Positions 29,736 through 38,124 of a stretch of 64,000 bases of DNA are shown in pieces. Each line of letters begins with the position of its first letter. The stretch's first letter is position 1. The notes below the pieces were generated by a model that was given only the letters and a program-made list of their open reading frames with translations, ran no database searches and was not told the DNA's origin. The translations under genes and the position numbers were made by a program. This DNA comes from Blastochloris tepida (lineage in GTDB: Bacteria > Pseudomonadota > Alphaproteobacteria > Rhizobiales > Xanthobacteraceae). The stretch covers positions 1,848,001 to 1,912,000 of the forward strand of contig NZ_AP018907.1 of NCBI RefSeq assembly GCF_003966715.1. The letters are read 5' to 3'.

Positions 29736-30001
29736 AACAATCTCAAAATTCATGCGTGGCCGCGCCTTCCCGCCTGTTCACGCTGGATAATGTTGGTACC
29801 ATGAGAAGCAATTATTGATCCGGCTCTCGACACATGCAGCTTTCCGGTTGTGGGTGCGGCAGTGCTGCCAGGGATTGCTAGCTGCAGCTGGGCAGGCGGT
29901 TTATGATGATGCTGTGTTCATGCGTCCCGCCGCTGTGTCGAGGTGTCCCACCATTGCGTCGAGATGTTTCTTTAGCGTCGCAGTCGGACATGAGGGCGGC
30001 T

Positions 30002-30262
30002 ATGTTCAAGGAAAAGCACGTGATCGAACCTGAAAAACCGCCGTCGAGCCTCGTCGTTCTTGAGGCGGTTCTGCTGATGATGATCTCCAAGTCGATGGCC
30101 GACCCCGAAGACATCGCCGACGCTCTGGAAGATGCCGCGGACGCGCTCGCGTTCGACCACCAGACCGCCGAAGCGAATCATGTCTATCGTACCGCCAAGT
30201 CGATCCGCGCCGCCGGCCGGAAGGAGACCAAGCTCACCCGCTTGGCCATCGTCTCCCCCTGA
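30002..30262 (+). CDS. Small hypothetical protein
   Basis: An 86-residue predicted cytosolic helical protein with an acidic centre (SMADPEDIADALEDAADALAF) and a basic C-terminus (SIRAAGRKETKLTRLA). The chosen ATG has GAGGG about six bases upstream; ATGs further upstream (29903, 29990) lack this. No family recognised. It converges with phnN, which ends 90 bases downstream on the other strand. It may be native, given GC3-rich codon use like its neighbours. Confidence 0.5.
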   Translation: MFKEKHVIEPEKPPSSLVVLEAVLLMMISKSMADPEDIADALEDAADALAFDHQTAEANHVYRTAKSIRAAGRKETKLTRLAIVSP

Positions 30263-30352
30263 AGCATTTCCGGCTGCACCGGCCCTGCCTCGCGAATATC
30301 GCGTACGTTAATCGTCCGATCCGTCCAGTCCTGTCCTTCGCGACCACTGGAG

Positions 30353-30988
30353 TCAGGCGCGCTCCGCAAAGCCGCCGCAAGCCCGGCCCGACTGCCGGCC
30401 GTCCAGCAGGGCGGTGAGGAACGCGACGAGTTCAGCCGCGGCCGTCTCGCGCGCGCCGCCATTGACGATCTCCACATCCTGCGGCGTGAGGCCGACCTGA
30501 ACCGCCACCCGCTCGATGCGGCTCGCGCCGGTCTCCATCGCCTCCGAGGCGCGGTGGCGGGCGGCACGGCGGGCCGCCAGCACGTCCGGCGGCGCGGTGA
30601 CATGGACCAGCCGCGCGTCCTGGTAGCGGACGCGGGCCAGCATCGCCACGTCGCGCGAGATGTTGGCCACCACCACGCGCCCGGCGCGGATATCGCCGTC
30701 GATCTCCACCGGCAGGCCGTAATCGTGGCCATGGGCGTGCCAGGACAGCGCAAACGCCCCCAGCGCGGCCGACCGCACGAATGCCTCCGGCGTGGTCGAC
30801 AGATGATCCTCGGACTCGTCGCTCGGCCGGGTGACGACGCGCCGGACGAACACCACATCCGCCCGGCCGGCCAGCGACGAGCGCGCCAGAGCGATCAGCG
30901 TGTCCTTGCCCGCCCCGCTCGGCCCCATCACGCCGACGAAGATCCCGGGTCCGAGGCCGCCCGGCCGCGATGTTTCCGGTCCCCGCAT
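30353..30988 (-). CDS. phnN: Ribose 1,5-bisphosphate phosphokinase
   Basis: A 211-residue guanylate-kinase-like protein. It phosphorylates ribose 1,5-bisphosphate to PRPP, the salvage step after C-P bond cleavage. The P-loop is GPSGAGKDTL (about residues 22-31), followed by RRVVTRP and the lid region ending SWHAHGHDYGLP. It starts two bases after the phnM stop, the last gene of the phnGHIJKLMN operon. Confidence 0.92.
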   Translation of the reverse strand: MRGPETSRPGGLGPGIFVGVMGPSGAGKDTLIALARSSLAGRADVVFVRRVVTRPSDESEDHLSTTPEAFVRSAALGAFALSWHAHGHDYGLPVEIDGDIRAGRVVVANISRDVAMLARVRYQDARLVHVTAPPDVLAARRAARHRASEAMETGASRIERVAVQVGLTPQDVEIVNGGARETAAAELVAFLTALLDGRQSGRACGGFAERA

Positions 30989-30990
30989 GG

Positions 30991-32139
30991 TTACAGAACC
31001 CGTTTGCCGTCGCGCCACACCGTGCGCACCACCGGCACGCCCAGCCTGACATCGACCTGAACAAGGTCGGCCCGCCTGCCGGCGGCGATCTCGCCGCGGT
31101 CGTCGAGCCCCACGGCTTCCGCCGGCGTGCGGGTGACGGTGCGCACCGCCGCCGCGAGGTCGATGCCCGGCACCGCCTCCGGCAATTGCAGCGCCGCCAT
31201 CAGCAGGCTTGAGGGCACGTAGTCGGACGACAGGATGTCGAGCACGCCCTGCGCCGCCAGATCGACGGCGGCGACGTTGCCGGAGTGCGAGCCGCCGCGC
31301 ACCACGTTCGGCGCGCCCATCATCACCTTGACACCGGCTTGGTGCAGCGCCGCCGCCGCCTCCACCGTCGTCGGAAACTCGGCAATGGCGACACCGTCGC
31401 GCGCGGCCTCGGCGACGTGCTCGGCCGTGGTGTCGTCGTGGCTCGCCAGCGTCACGCCATGCGATTGCGCCAGCGTCACCAGCCGCTCGCGATTGACGAG
31501 GGCGTAGCGCTCGGCCTGCGCCTTGCGGTGGGCGAACAGACGGTCGAGCTCGGCATCGGTCATGCCGCCGGCCTTGCCGCGATAATAGGTGCGCAGCTTG
31601 TCCTCGTCGCGGAACTGGCGCTGACCGGGCGAATGATCCATCAGCGACACCAGCCGCACGTCCGGGCGCGGCATCAGCACGGCCGCGTCCTCCACCACCG
31701 AGCCGGTCGGCACCTCGCAGCGCAGATGCAGGAAGTGGTGGGCGCGCAGCATGTCGGCGTCGCGGGCCTGAGCGATGGTGTCGGCGAGCAACTCGGCGTG
31801 GCCGTCGGCGTCTCCGCCAAGGCTTTCCTCGCGCCACACGCGCAGCGAGTCGAGCACGGTGGTGATGCCGCAGGCGGCAAGCTGCGCATCATAGGCCACC
31901 ACCGCGGCGAGCGCGTTCCACTTCACCTTCGGCCGCGGCAGGAAGTGCGCTTCGAGATGATCGGTGTGCAGCTCGACGAGGCCCGGCAGCAGCAGGCTGC
32001 CTCCGAGGTCGAGCCCGCGCTCGGGCGGCTTGCCCTCCCCCACCTCAGCAATGCGGCCACCCGACACCGCGACCCAGCCGCGCTCAACGACGCGATCGGC
32101 CAGGACGATGTCGGCGTTGGAAAGAACGAAAGCGTTCAT
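30991..32139 (-). CDS. phnM: Alpha-D-ribose 1-methylphosphonate 5-triphosphate diphosphatase
   Basis: A 382-residue amidohydrolase-fold enzyme that splits pyrophosphate from 5-triphosphoribosyl phosphonate before PhnJ acts. Metal ligands are visible in LPGLVELHTDHLEAH (about 52), MDHSPGQRQF and SHDDTTAEHV; SSDYVPSSLL carries the late aspartate. The ATG before NAFVLSNADIVLADR gives normal length and sits 13 bases after the phnL stop. Confidence 0.94.
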   Translation of the reverse strand: MNAFVLSNADIVLADRVVERGWVAVSGGRIAEVGEGKPPERGLDLGGSLLLPGLVELHTDHLEAHFLPRPKVKWNALAAVVAYDAQLAACGITTVLDSLRVWREESLGGDADGHAELLADTIAQARDADMLRAHHFLHLRCEVPTGSVVEDAAVLMPRPDVRLVSLMDHSPGQRQFRDEDKLRTYYRGKAGGMTDAELDRLFAHRKAQAERYALVNRERLVTLAQSHGVTLASHDDTTAEHVAEAARDGVAIAEFPTTVEAAAALHQAGVKVMMGAPNVVRGGSHSGNVAAVDLAAQGVLDILSSDYVPSSLLMAALQLPEAVPGIDLAAAVRTVTRTPAEAVGLDDRGEIAAGRRADLVQVDVRLGVPVVRTVWRDGKRVL

Positions 32140-32152
32140 GATGTCCTCGGGA

Positions 32153-32845
32153 TCAGGCAACGGCGAAGGCGCGCACATCGAGCGTACGGTCGGCGACGCT
32201 CGCGCGCACCTCGTCGTCGTGGAAGATGCCGACCAGCGCCGTGCCCATTGCCGTCTTGTCGCGGATCAGTCCGATGACGGCGTCGCGGTTGGCGCCGTCG
32301 AGCGAGGCGGTCGGCTCGTCGAGCAGCAGCAGCCTGGTGTCGGCGATGAAGCCGCGCGCGATGTTGACGCGCTGCTGCTCGCCGCCCGAGAAGGTTGCCG
32401 GCGGCAGGTGCCACAGCCGTTCCGGCAGATTGAGGCGCTGAAGCATCATGGCGGCGCGGTCGCAGGCCTCGGCGGCGTCGATGCCCCGAGCGCGCAGAGG
32501 CTCGGCAACGATGTCGAGCGCGGCGACACGCGGGATCACCCGCAGGAACTGCGACACGTAGCCGAGCGTGGCCGCGCGCAGCGCCAAAATCTCGCGCGGG
32601 CTGGCACTCGCGACATCGATCATTGCCGCGCCGTCATCGATCAGGATGCGGCCCGTATCGGTGCGGTAATTGCCATAGATCATCTTAAGGATGGAGCTCT
32701 TGCCGGCGCCGGACGGCCCGCCCAGCGCCACGCATTCGCCGGCCGCTACCCGAAACGACACGCCCGCCACCACCGGCAGCGTGAGGCCGCCGCGCAGATG
32801 CAGCGTGAAGCTCTTGGCGATATCCTGAACGTCGAGAACCGTCAT
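32153..32845 (-). CDS. phnL: C-P lyase complex ABC-type ATPase PhnL
   Basis: A 230-residue ATP-binding protein with Walker A GGPSGAGKSSILKMIYGNY (about 38), signature FSGGEQQRVNIARG and Walker B LLLLDEPTASLD. PhnL associates with the PhnGHIJK core rather than with a transporter; it has been linked to nucleobase displacement together with PhnI. It starts seven bases after phnK ends, within the phn operon. Confidence 0.94.
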   Translation of the reverse strand: MTVLDVQDIAKSFTLHLRGGLTLPVVAGVSFRVAAGECVALGGPSGAGKSSILKMIYGNYRTDTGRILIDDGAAMIDVASASPREILALRAATLGYVSQFLRVIPRVAALDIVAEPLRARGIDAAEACDRAAMMLQRLNLPERLWHLPPATFSGGEQQRVNIARGFIADTRLLLLDEPTASLDGANRDAVIGLIRDKTAMGTALVGIFHDDEVRASVADRTLDVRAFAVA

Positions 32846-32852
32846 CGTGTCC

Positions 32853-33629
32853 TCATGACTGCAGCACCGACGACACCAGAAGCTGCGTGTAGGCCGCTTG
32901 CGGATCGTCCAGCACCTGATCCGTCAGCCCCTCCTCGATCACGCAACCTTCCTTCATCACCATGATGCGATGGGAGAGCAGGCGCGCCACCGCGAGATCG
33001 TGGGTGACGATCACCGCGGCAAGGCCGAGATCGGCCACCAGCGAGCGGATGAGGTCGAGCAGGCGCGCCTGCACCGACACGTCGAGGCCGCCGGTCGGCT
33101 CGTCCATGAAGACCAGGCGCGGCCCGGTGACGAGGTTGCGGGCGATCTGCAATCGCTGGCGCATGCCGCCGGAAAAGCTCTTCGGCGAGTCGTCGATGCG
33201 GTCGGCGGCGATCTCGACCCGCCCCAGCCAGTCGGCGGCGGTACCGCGAATATGTCCGTAGTGACGCCAGCCCACCGCCATCAGCCGCTCGCCGACATTG
33301 GCGCCGGCGGAAACCGCCATGCGCAGCCCGGCCTCCGGCGACTGGCGCACGAAGCCCCAATCGGTGCGCAGCAGCAGGCGCCGCTCGGGCTCGCTGAGTT
33401 CGGCGAGATCGCGCAATCTGCCGTCGCGCATCGAATAGCGCACGCGGCCGGCGCTGGGTGCAAGCTCGGTCGAGAGCAGGCCGAGCAGCGTCGATTTGCC
33501 GGAGCCGGATTCGCCCACCACCGCCAGCACCTCGCCGGCATGCAGCGTGAACGACACGTCGCGGCAGCCGAGCCGCGCGCCGTAGAATTTGGTCAAGCCC
33601 TCGGCGACAAGCAGCGGTTCCTCACGCAT
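32853..33629 (-). CDS. phnK: C-P lyase complex ABC-type ATPase PhnK
   Basis: A 258-residue ATPase with Walker A GESGSGKSTLLGLL (about 39), a PhnK-like RTDWGFVRQSPEAGLRM segment, signature FSGGMRQRLQIARN and Walker B LVFMDEPTGGLD. It binds PhnJ in the C-P lyase core. The ATG overlaps the phnJ stop by eight bases (ATGCGTGA), typical of coupled operon genes. Confidence 0.94.
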   Translation of the reverse strand: MREEPLLVAEGLTKFYGARLGCRDVSFTLHAGEVLAVVGESGSGKSTLLGLLSTELAPSAGRVRYSMRDGRLRDLAELSEPERRLLLRTDWGFVRQSPEAGLRMAVSAGANVGERLMAVGWRHYGHIRGTAADWLGRVEIAADRIDDSPKSFSGGMRQRLQIARNLVTGPRLVFMDEPTGGLDVSVQARLLDLIRSLVADLGLAAVIVTHDLAVARLLSHRIMVMKEGCVIEEGLTDQVLDDPQAAYTQLLVSSVLQS

Positions 33630-34530
33630 CCGCGCCCTCCCCGCTCTCGATCGGATTGCCGGCGAGACGGCCGCGATGGCCCGCCGCCTGCCGGCCGTTG
33701 CAGAAATCGGTGTCGGAGCACACGAACATGCGCCCGCCGCGATCATCCAGAATCACCTCGTCGAGGAACACGCCGGCCGCCCCACACAGCGCGCACGGTT
33801 CGGTGAAGCGCTGCGGCGCGAACGGGTGGTCCTCGAAATCGAGGCTGACGACGCGCGTGTGCGGCGGCACCGCATAGATGCGCTTCTCGCGGCCGGCGCC
33901 GAACAATTGCAGCGCCGGGCAATCGTCGAGCTTGGGATTGTCGAATTTCGGGATCGGCGAGGGATCCATCACATAGCGGCCGTCCACCGTCACCGGATAG
34001 GCGTAGGTGGTGGCGATCTCGCCGAAGTGGGCGATGTCCTCGTAGAGCTTGACGTGCATGGTGCCGTAGTCGGCGAGCGCGTGCAGCTTCCTCGTCTCGG
34101 TCTCGCGCGGCTCCAGGAAGCGCAGGGGTTCGGGGATCGGCACCTGATAGACCAGGATCTGATCGGCGCTGAGCGGCGTTTCCGGCACGCGGTGGCGGGT
34201 CTGGATGATGGTGGCGTCCGTCGTGCGCGTGGTGGTGGCGACATTCGCAACGCGGGTGAAGAAGCCGCGGATCGCCACCGCATTGGTGGTGTCGTCGGCG
34301 CCCTGGTCGATCACCTTCAGCACGTCGTCCGGGCCGATGATGGCGGCGGTGACCTGCACGCCGCCGGTGCCCCAGCCGCGCGGCATCGGCATCTCGCGGC
34401 TGGCGAACGGCACCTGATAGCCGGGAATGGCGATGGCCTTGAGAATGGCGCGGCGGATCGAGCGCTTGGTGTGCTCGTCGAGATAGGCGAAATTGTAGGC
34501 GGCGCCTTCGGTGGTGTTCGGCTCGCTCAT
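33622..34530 (-). CDS. phnJ: Carbon-phosphorus lyase, radical SAM subunit
   Basis: A 302-residue catalytic subunit that cleaves the C-P bond of 5-phosphoribosyl phosphonates, releasing the alkane and a cyclic ribose phosphate. The unusual iron-sulfur motif is intact: cysteines 246, 249, 271 and 277 (CX2CX21CX5C). The glycyl-radical region AIPGYQVPFASREMPMPRGW (Gly37) is also present. A Zn/Fe-binding HTKRSIRRAILKAIA segment precedes it. The start overlaps phnI by four bases. Confidence 0.96.
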   Translation of the reverse strand: MSEPNTTEGAAYNFAYLDEHTKRSIRRAILKAIAIPGYQVPFASREMPMPRGWGTGGVQVTAAIIGPDDVLKVIDQGADDTTNAVAIRGFFTRVANVATTTRTTDATIIQTRHRVPETPLSADQILVYQVPIPEPLRFLEPRETETRKLHALADYGTMHVKLYEDIAHFGEIATTYAYPVTVDGRYVMDPSPIPKFDNPKLDDCPALQLFGAGREKRIYAVPPHTRVVSLDFEDHPFAPQRFTEPCALCGAAGVFLDEVILDDRGGRMFVCSDTDFCNGRQAAGHRGRLAGNPIESGEGADA

Positions 34531-35612
34531 TGCGCGGCCTCCTTCAGCGCGGCGGCATCCCATTCCGCGCGCAGGCGGCGCAGCAGATCGAGTTCCGACT
34601 GGAAATCGACATAATGCGGCAGCTTGAGGTGCTCGACAAAGCCGGTGGCCTCGACATTGTCGGAATGCATGATGACGAATTCCTCGTCCTGGGCCGGCGC
34701 GCTCACCTCCTCGCTTAGTTCGGCGGCGCGCAGCGCGCGATCGACCAGCGCCATCGCCATCGCCTTCCTTTCGCAATGGCCGAAAGTGAGGCCGTAGCCG
34801 CGGGTGAATTGCGGCGGCGCGTCGCCCGCGCCCTTGAACTGGTTGACCATCTGGCATTCGGTGACGGTGATGGTGCCGAGCGTGACGGCGAAGCCCAATT
34901 CCTCGACGAAGATCTCGACCTCGACCTCGCCCATGCGGATCTCACCGGCGAACGGATGGCTGCGGGCGAAGCCGCGTTGGGTGGAATAGCCCAGCGCCAG
35001 CAGGAAGCCCTCGTCGCCGCGCGCCAGCGCCTGAAGCCGCAGATCGCGGCCGATCGGAAAGGCCAGCGGCTCGCGGGTGAGGTCGCCGGGCTCGACGCCA
35101 TCGTCGCGCGGCGACGGCTCGATCAGGCCCTGCTCGCCCAGGAGATCGGTGACGCGCGGCACCGCCTCCTCGCGCGGCTCGCCCAACGCCGGTTCGGGCG
35201 GCGCGAAGCCGTCGAGCGCGCCGTCGATCAGCCGATGGGTGTAGTCGAAGGTCGGCCCGAGGATCTGCCCGCCCGGCAGATCCTTGAAGGTCGCCGAGAT
35301 GCGGCGGCGGATGGCCATGGCGGACGTGTCGAGCGGCTCGGTGGCACCGAGGCGCGGCAGCGTGGCGCGGAAAGCACGCACCAGGAAGATCGCCTCGACC
35401 AGATCGCCGCGCGCCTGCTTGATCGCCAGCGCCGCAAGGCCGCGGTCATAGAGCGAGCCCTCGGTCATCACCCGATCGACGGCGAGCGCAAGCTGACCCT
35501 CGATCTGCGCCGCCGACACTTCCGGCACGTCCGGATCGCCGCGCCGCTCATGCGCCATCAGCCGGTGGGCATTCCGGATGGCGGCCTCGCCGCCCTTGAC
35601 CGTGACATACAT
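34527..35612 (-). CDS. phnI: C-P lyase core subunit PhnI (phosphonate nucleotide transferase)
   Basis: A 361-residue subunit that, with PhnG, H and L, attaches the phosphonate to the ribose of ATP, displacing adenine. Family patterns are MYVTVKGGEAAI..AH at the start, RGFARSHPFAGEIRMGEVEVE (about 240) and TECQMVNQFKG. HSDNVEATGFVEHLKLPHYVDFQSEL lies near the C-terminus. Its ATG overlaps the phnH stop by one base. Confidence 0.95.
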   Translation of the reverse strand: MYVTVKGGEAAIRNAHRLMAHERRGDPDVPEVSAAQIEGQLALAVDRVMTEGSLYDRGLAALAIKQARGDLVEAIFLVRAFRATLPRLGATEPLDTSAMAIRRRISATFKDLPGGQILGPTFDYTHRLIDGALDGFAPPEPALGEPREEAVPRVTDLLGEQGLIEPSPRDDGVEPGDLTREPLAFPIGRDLRLQALARGDEGFLLALGYSTQRGFARSHPFAGEIRMGEVEVEIFVEELGFAVTLGTITVTECQMVNQFKGAGDAPPQFTRGYGLTFGHCERKAMAMALVDRALRAAELSEEVSAPAQDEEFVIMHSDNVEATGFVEHLKLPHYVDFQSELDLLRRLRAEWDAAALKEAAQ

Positions 35613-36232
35613 CAGGCCGCCTCCACCAGTCGCACCGAGCGCGGCAGCGCCATGATCCGGTCGGCCGTGCACAGCACGAGATCGACCCCGCGCGGGAACA
35701 TCGCCTGGTTGGCCGTGAGCCGTTCGGCGAAATCGGCCGGCAGCGGCGAGGCCGCGAAGTCCGCGGTGCCTTCGAGGCCGGGACCGGCCAGGGTGAGCGG
35801 CGGGCCGGCGAAACGCTCGACCTGCACCAGCAGCGTCGCCGAGCGGTCGGGATAGGCGTCCGAGCCTTGCGCGAACGCGTCGAACGGCGGCATGGCGCGG
35901 GAATCGGACACAAGCGCGAACGCGGCCTCCGCCGGATCGGCGACGATCGGCGCGCCGGCATGAAAGCGCAGGAACGCAGCAATGTCGGGCGATGCCGCCA
36001 AGGGCTGATCGAGCCAAACCGGCGTGTCCTGATCGGCGAGCGTCAGCGCCAGCGCGGCCAAGGCCGGGGTCATCGGCGCGGGTGGCGCAAGCTCGCTCGC
36101 CAGCGCCTCGATGCGGCCGGGCCGGGCCATCGCCGCCATCACCGTGCGGAATGTGCGCTGGGCATCGAACACCGGATCGGCAAAGCCGGGCGCCAGCGCC
36201 ACCGACGCGAGAGTCACCGTGCCATCGCTCAT
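35612..36232 (-). CDS. phnH: C-P lyase core subunit PhnH
   Basis: A 206-residue subunit of the PhnGHIJ core. It opens with LAPGFADPVFDAQRTFRTVM and MARPGRI, both PhnH signatures, and carries a PGLEGT segment near 150 and a FPRGVDLVLCTADRIMALPR end. It is thought to be structural, related to PLP-fold proteins but without activity of its own. The ATG overlaps the phnG stop (ATGA). Confidence 0.93.
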   Translation of the reverse strand: MSDGTVTLASVALAPGFADPVFDAQRTFRTVMAAMARPGRIEALASELAPPAPMTPALAALALTLADQDTPVWLDQPLAASPDIAAFLRFHAGAPIVADPAEAAFALVSDSRAMPPFDAFAQGSDAYPDRSATLLVQVERFAGPPLTLAGPGLEGTADFAASPLPADFAERLTANQAMFPRGVDLVLCTADRIMALPRSVRLVEAA

Positions 36233-36696
36233 GACGCGGCCTCCTGATTGTCGCCGCGGGTGACGGTGAAGAACTCGACGCGGGTGGCCGCCGCCTCGGC
36301 GGCCGCCTTTGTCGCCTGCGCCGCCAGCCGTGCGCGTACCGGCACGAGCAATTCGGCCTCGACGCGCGGGCGTGTTGCCGCGTCCTGCCACAGCGCATCG
36401 AAGATGGCGGCGAGCCGCGCCCGCTCCGGCGCGCGGCCGAGCAGATAGGCGTGGCCGACATGGCCGGACGCGAGCCGCACCGCCGCCCGCGTCACCGTCG
36501 CCTCGCCGAGATTGAACGGCGCGCCGTCGCCGCCGATGCGGCCACGCACCATCACCAGCCCGCAGGCGGCCTTGCGCAGGTCCGCCACCGCGGGCTTGCC
36601 CGGCCATGCCGCCCAGGCGGCCTCAAGCTCGCCGGCCTCGGCGGCAGCGAGGAGCGCCATGGCGGCGCGGCGATCGGCAGTCTCGTCCCTTGTCAT
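36229..36696 (-). CDS. phnG: C-P lyase core subunit PhnG
   Basis: A 155-residue subunit and first gene of the minus-strand phn operon. Family marks are RRAAMALLAAAEAGEL, a GLVMVRGRIGGDGAPFNLGEATVTRA block (about 47) and GHAYLLGR. It binds PhnI. I take the ATG; a GTG immediately before it is also possible. The promoter region is shared with phnF and contains the palindrome at 36761, so PhnF control is likely. Confidence 0.93.
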   Translation of the reverse strand: MTRDETADRRAAMALLAAAEAGELEAAWAAWPGKPAVADLRKAACGLVMVRGRIGGDGAPFNLGEATVTRAAVRLASGHVGHAYLLGRAPERARLAAIFDALWQDAATRPRVEAELLVPVRARLAAQATKAAAEAAATRVEFFTVTRGDNQEAAS

Positions 36697-36738
36697 CACA
36701 CCGGCATCGATCTGGCGCTACTGGACAAGCGCGCGTTC

Positions 36739-36778
36739 TTGTCTACTAATGCGAACCACCTGTCTACTGATGTAGACA
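36739..36778. promoter_or_regulatory. Predicted PhnF operator between phnG and phnF
   Basis: A perfect palindrome TGTCTAC-TGAT-GTAGACA at 36761-36778 is preceded by a half-site TTGTCTAC at 36739-36746, 22 bases away. GT.TA..TA.AC symmetry is what GntR/HutC-family repressors recognise. Its place between the divergent phnG and phnF starts makes PhnF the obvious ligand. Binding is inferred, not shown. Confidence 0.72.
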
Positions 36779-36811
36779 AGTTTGCCCGCCGTCCAATGAA
36801 CCTTCGGTGAC

Positions 36812-37558
36812 ATGGCCGTGCCGATCGATCTTGACCGCCCCCCTGTCGACCGCGGCTCCGGCGTCTCGCTGTGGCGGCAGATCGCCGAGCGCATCGAGTG
36901 CGAGATCACCACCGGCGCCTATCCGCCGGGCAGCCTGCTTCCCTCCGAGAGCGAGCTGACCGAACGCTTCGGCGTCAACCGCCACACCGTGCGCCGGTCG
37001 CTCGCGGTGCTGGCCGAGAAGGGTCTGGTGCGCTCGGTGAAGGGTCGCGGCAGCTTCGTCGAGGAGGCGCCGCTGCCCTACCCGATCGGCCGGCGCGTGC
37101 GGTTCTCCGAGAATGTGATGGCCGCCGGACGGGCGCCGCGCGGCCGGCTGCTCGGCGTCGCCACCGTGGTCGATGCCGAGCCGACCCGCCGCCTCGGCCT
37201 GCCAGCGCGCACGCCGCTGCTGCGCATCGAGATGGTGTCGAGCGCCAATGGCGTGCCGCTGTCGCGGTCGACCTCGTGGTTCGAGGCCGCACGCTTCGCC
37301 GGGCTCGAGGCCGAGCTGCAGCGCACCGGCTCGGTCAGCCGCGCCTTTGCCGCCCACGGCATCGCCGATTATGCGCGGCTGGAAACGGCGATCTCCGCCC
37401 GCCTCGCCGATCCGGCCGAGCAGGAGCTGCTGGAGCTGCCGACCGGCCGCGTGGTGCTGGTGGTCGAGGCGCTGAACGCCGACGCCGACGGCCGGCCGAT
37501 CCAGGTGCAGCGCACGCGCTTCGCCGCCGACCGCGTGCACCTCGTCGTGAACAGCTGA
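36812..37558 (+). CDS. phnF: GntR/HutC-family regulator PhnF
   Basis: A 248-residue repressor. The winged-helix domain (about 15-85) reads LWRQIAERIECEI, GSLLPSESELTERFGVNRHTVRRSL and GLVRSVKGRGSFV. A UTRA ligand domain follows (about 100-245: RVRFSENVMAAGRAPRG, LRIEMVSSANGVPLSRSTSWF). It is divergent from phnG and likely represses phnGHIJKLMN and itself; effectors in relatives are phosphonate or phosphate-related, unknown here. Its ATG is 33 bases from the palindrome. Confidence 0.93.
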   Translation: MAVPIDLDRPPVDRGSGVSLWRQIAERIECEITTGAYPPGSLLPSESELTERFGVNRHTVRRSLAVLAEKGLVRSVKGRGSFVEEAPLPYPIGRRVRFSENVMAAGRAPRGRLLGVATVVDAEPTRRLGLPARTPLLRIEMVSSANGVPLSRSTSWFEAARFAGLEAELQRTGSVSRAFAAHGIADYARLETAISARLADPAEQELLELPTGRVVLVVEALNADADGRPIQVQRTRFAADRVHLVVNS

Positions 37559-37673
37559 GGCCCAGCCGCCCGGAACCTCTCCGCCCGGCGGCGCGTTGCT
37601 GCCGTCAACCCCGCGCCGGCTTGCCGCCGGAGCGTCCTGAGCGAACGAAGGGGCTGCGGAGCGGGAGGACCAC

Positions 37674-37985
37674 ATGACGACCCTTCGCAGTCTGACGTTC
37701 GGCGCAGCCTTTGTCGTGGCGGCGTTGGCGGCGCAGCCGGCCGTCGCCCAGGCGCCGCCCTTCGGGCCCGACTGCCGTCAGGTGATGGCGCGAACGCACG
37801 GTACCGTGTGGGTCGGCACCATTCGCGGCCAGCACGAGGACATGTGGGGCTCGGTCGAGACGCGGTTCCAACGCTCGTGCTTCTCCAGCCGCGCCGCCTG
37901 CGAGAAATGGCTCTACGACGCCCGCACCTACTATTCGCTGAATTTCGACAACGATCTGTGCCGGCCGATGCAGCCGCGGCGGTGA
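37674..37985 (+). CDS. Small exported cysteine-containing protein, hypothetical
   Basis: A 103-residue protein. It has a signal peptide (about 1-25, ending PAVAQA) and four cysteines in the mature part (DCRQVM, SCFSSRAACEKW, DLCRPM), likely two disulfides. The ATG follows GGGAGGACC. I know no function. It lies between phnF and phnE2 and may be unrelated to phosphonate use. Codon use resembles its neighbours. Confidence 0.72.
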   Translation: MTTLRSLTFGAAFVVAALAAQPAVAQAPPFGPDCRQVMARTHGTVWVGTIRGQHEDMWGSVETRFQRSCFSSRAACEKWLYDARTYYSLNFDNDLCRPMQPRR

Positions 37986-38016
37986 GCGGCTGGATGCGTC
38001 ACGCGAGAGCCAGGCT

Positions 38017-38119
38017 GTCATCCCGGGCGGAGATAAGACCCGGGATCGTCCGCAAGAAAAGACACCATTTCCTGCAAACGGTCCCGGGGCGCGGGCCTGC
38101 GGCCCTTGCCCGGGACGAC
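38017..38119. repeat. Family A intergenic palindromic repeat, copy 3
   Basis: GTCATCCCGGG..GACCCGGGATCGTC forms one hairpin and GGTCCCGGGGCGCGGGCC..GCCCGGGACGAC the other; the ends are inverted relative to each other. It sits in the convergent gap between the small exported gene (plus) and phnE2 (minus), where it could serve as a shared 3' structure. Confidence 0.8.
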
Positions 38120-38124
38120 ACCGT

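Larger units (their letters stand above)
28953..30001. other. 1-kb stretch with no convincing gene
   Basis: This is the longest gap in the window. Open frames exist on both strands but lack ribosome-binding sites and family resemblance. 28990-29480 is GC-rich with scattered short repeats (GGGATTCC near 29276, CTCGGGCC near 29307-29340). 29640-29830 is clearly AT-richer than its surroundings. Candidate regulatory sites at 29203 and 29718 are listed separately. It could hold the promoter and leader of the acyltransferase operon, a decayed gene or a small RNA. Confidence 0.5.

Noticed and set aside
29484..29753. An 89-codon minus-strand frame in the AT-rich patch
   Set aside because: It starts inside the AT-rich segment but loses resemblance to any family and crosses the GC boundary; no ribosome-binding site. 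Possibly a remnant, not supported as a gene.
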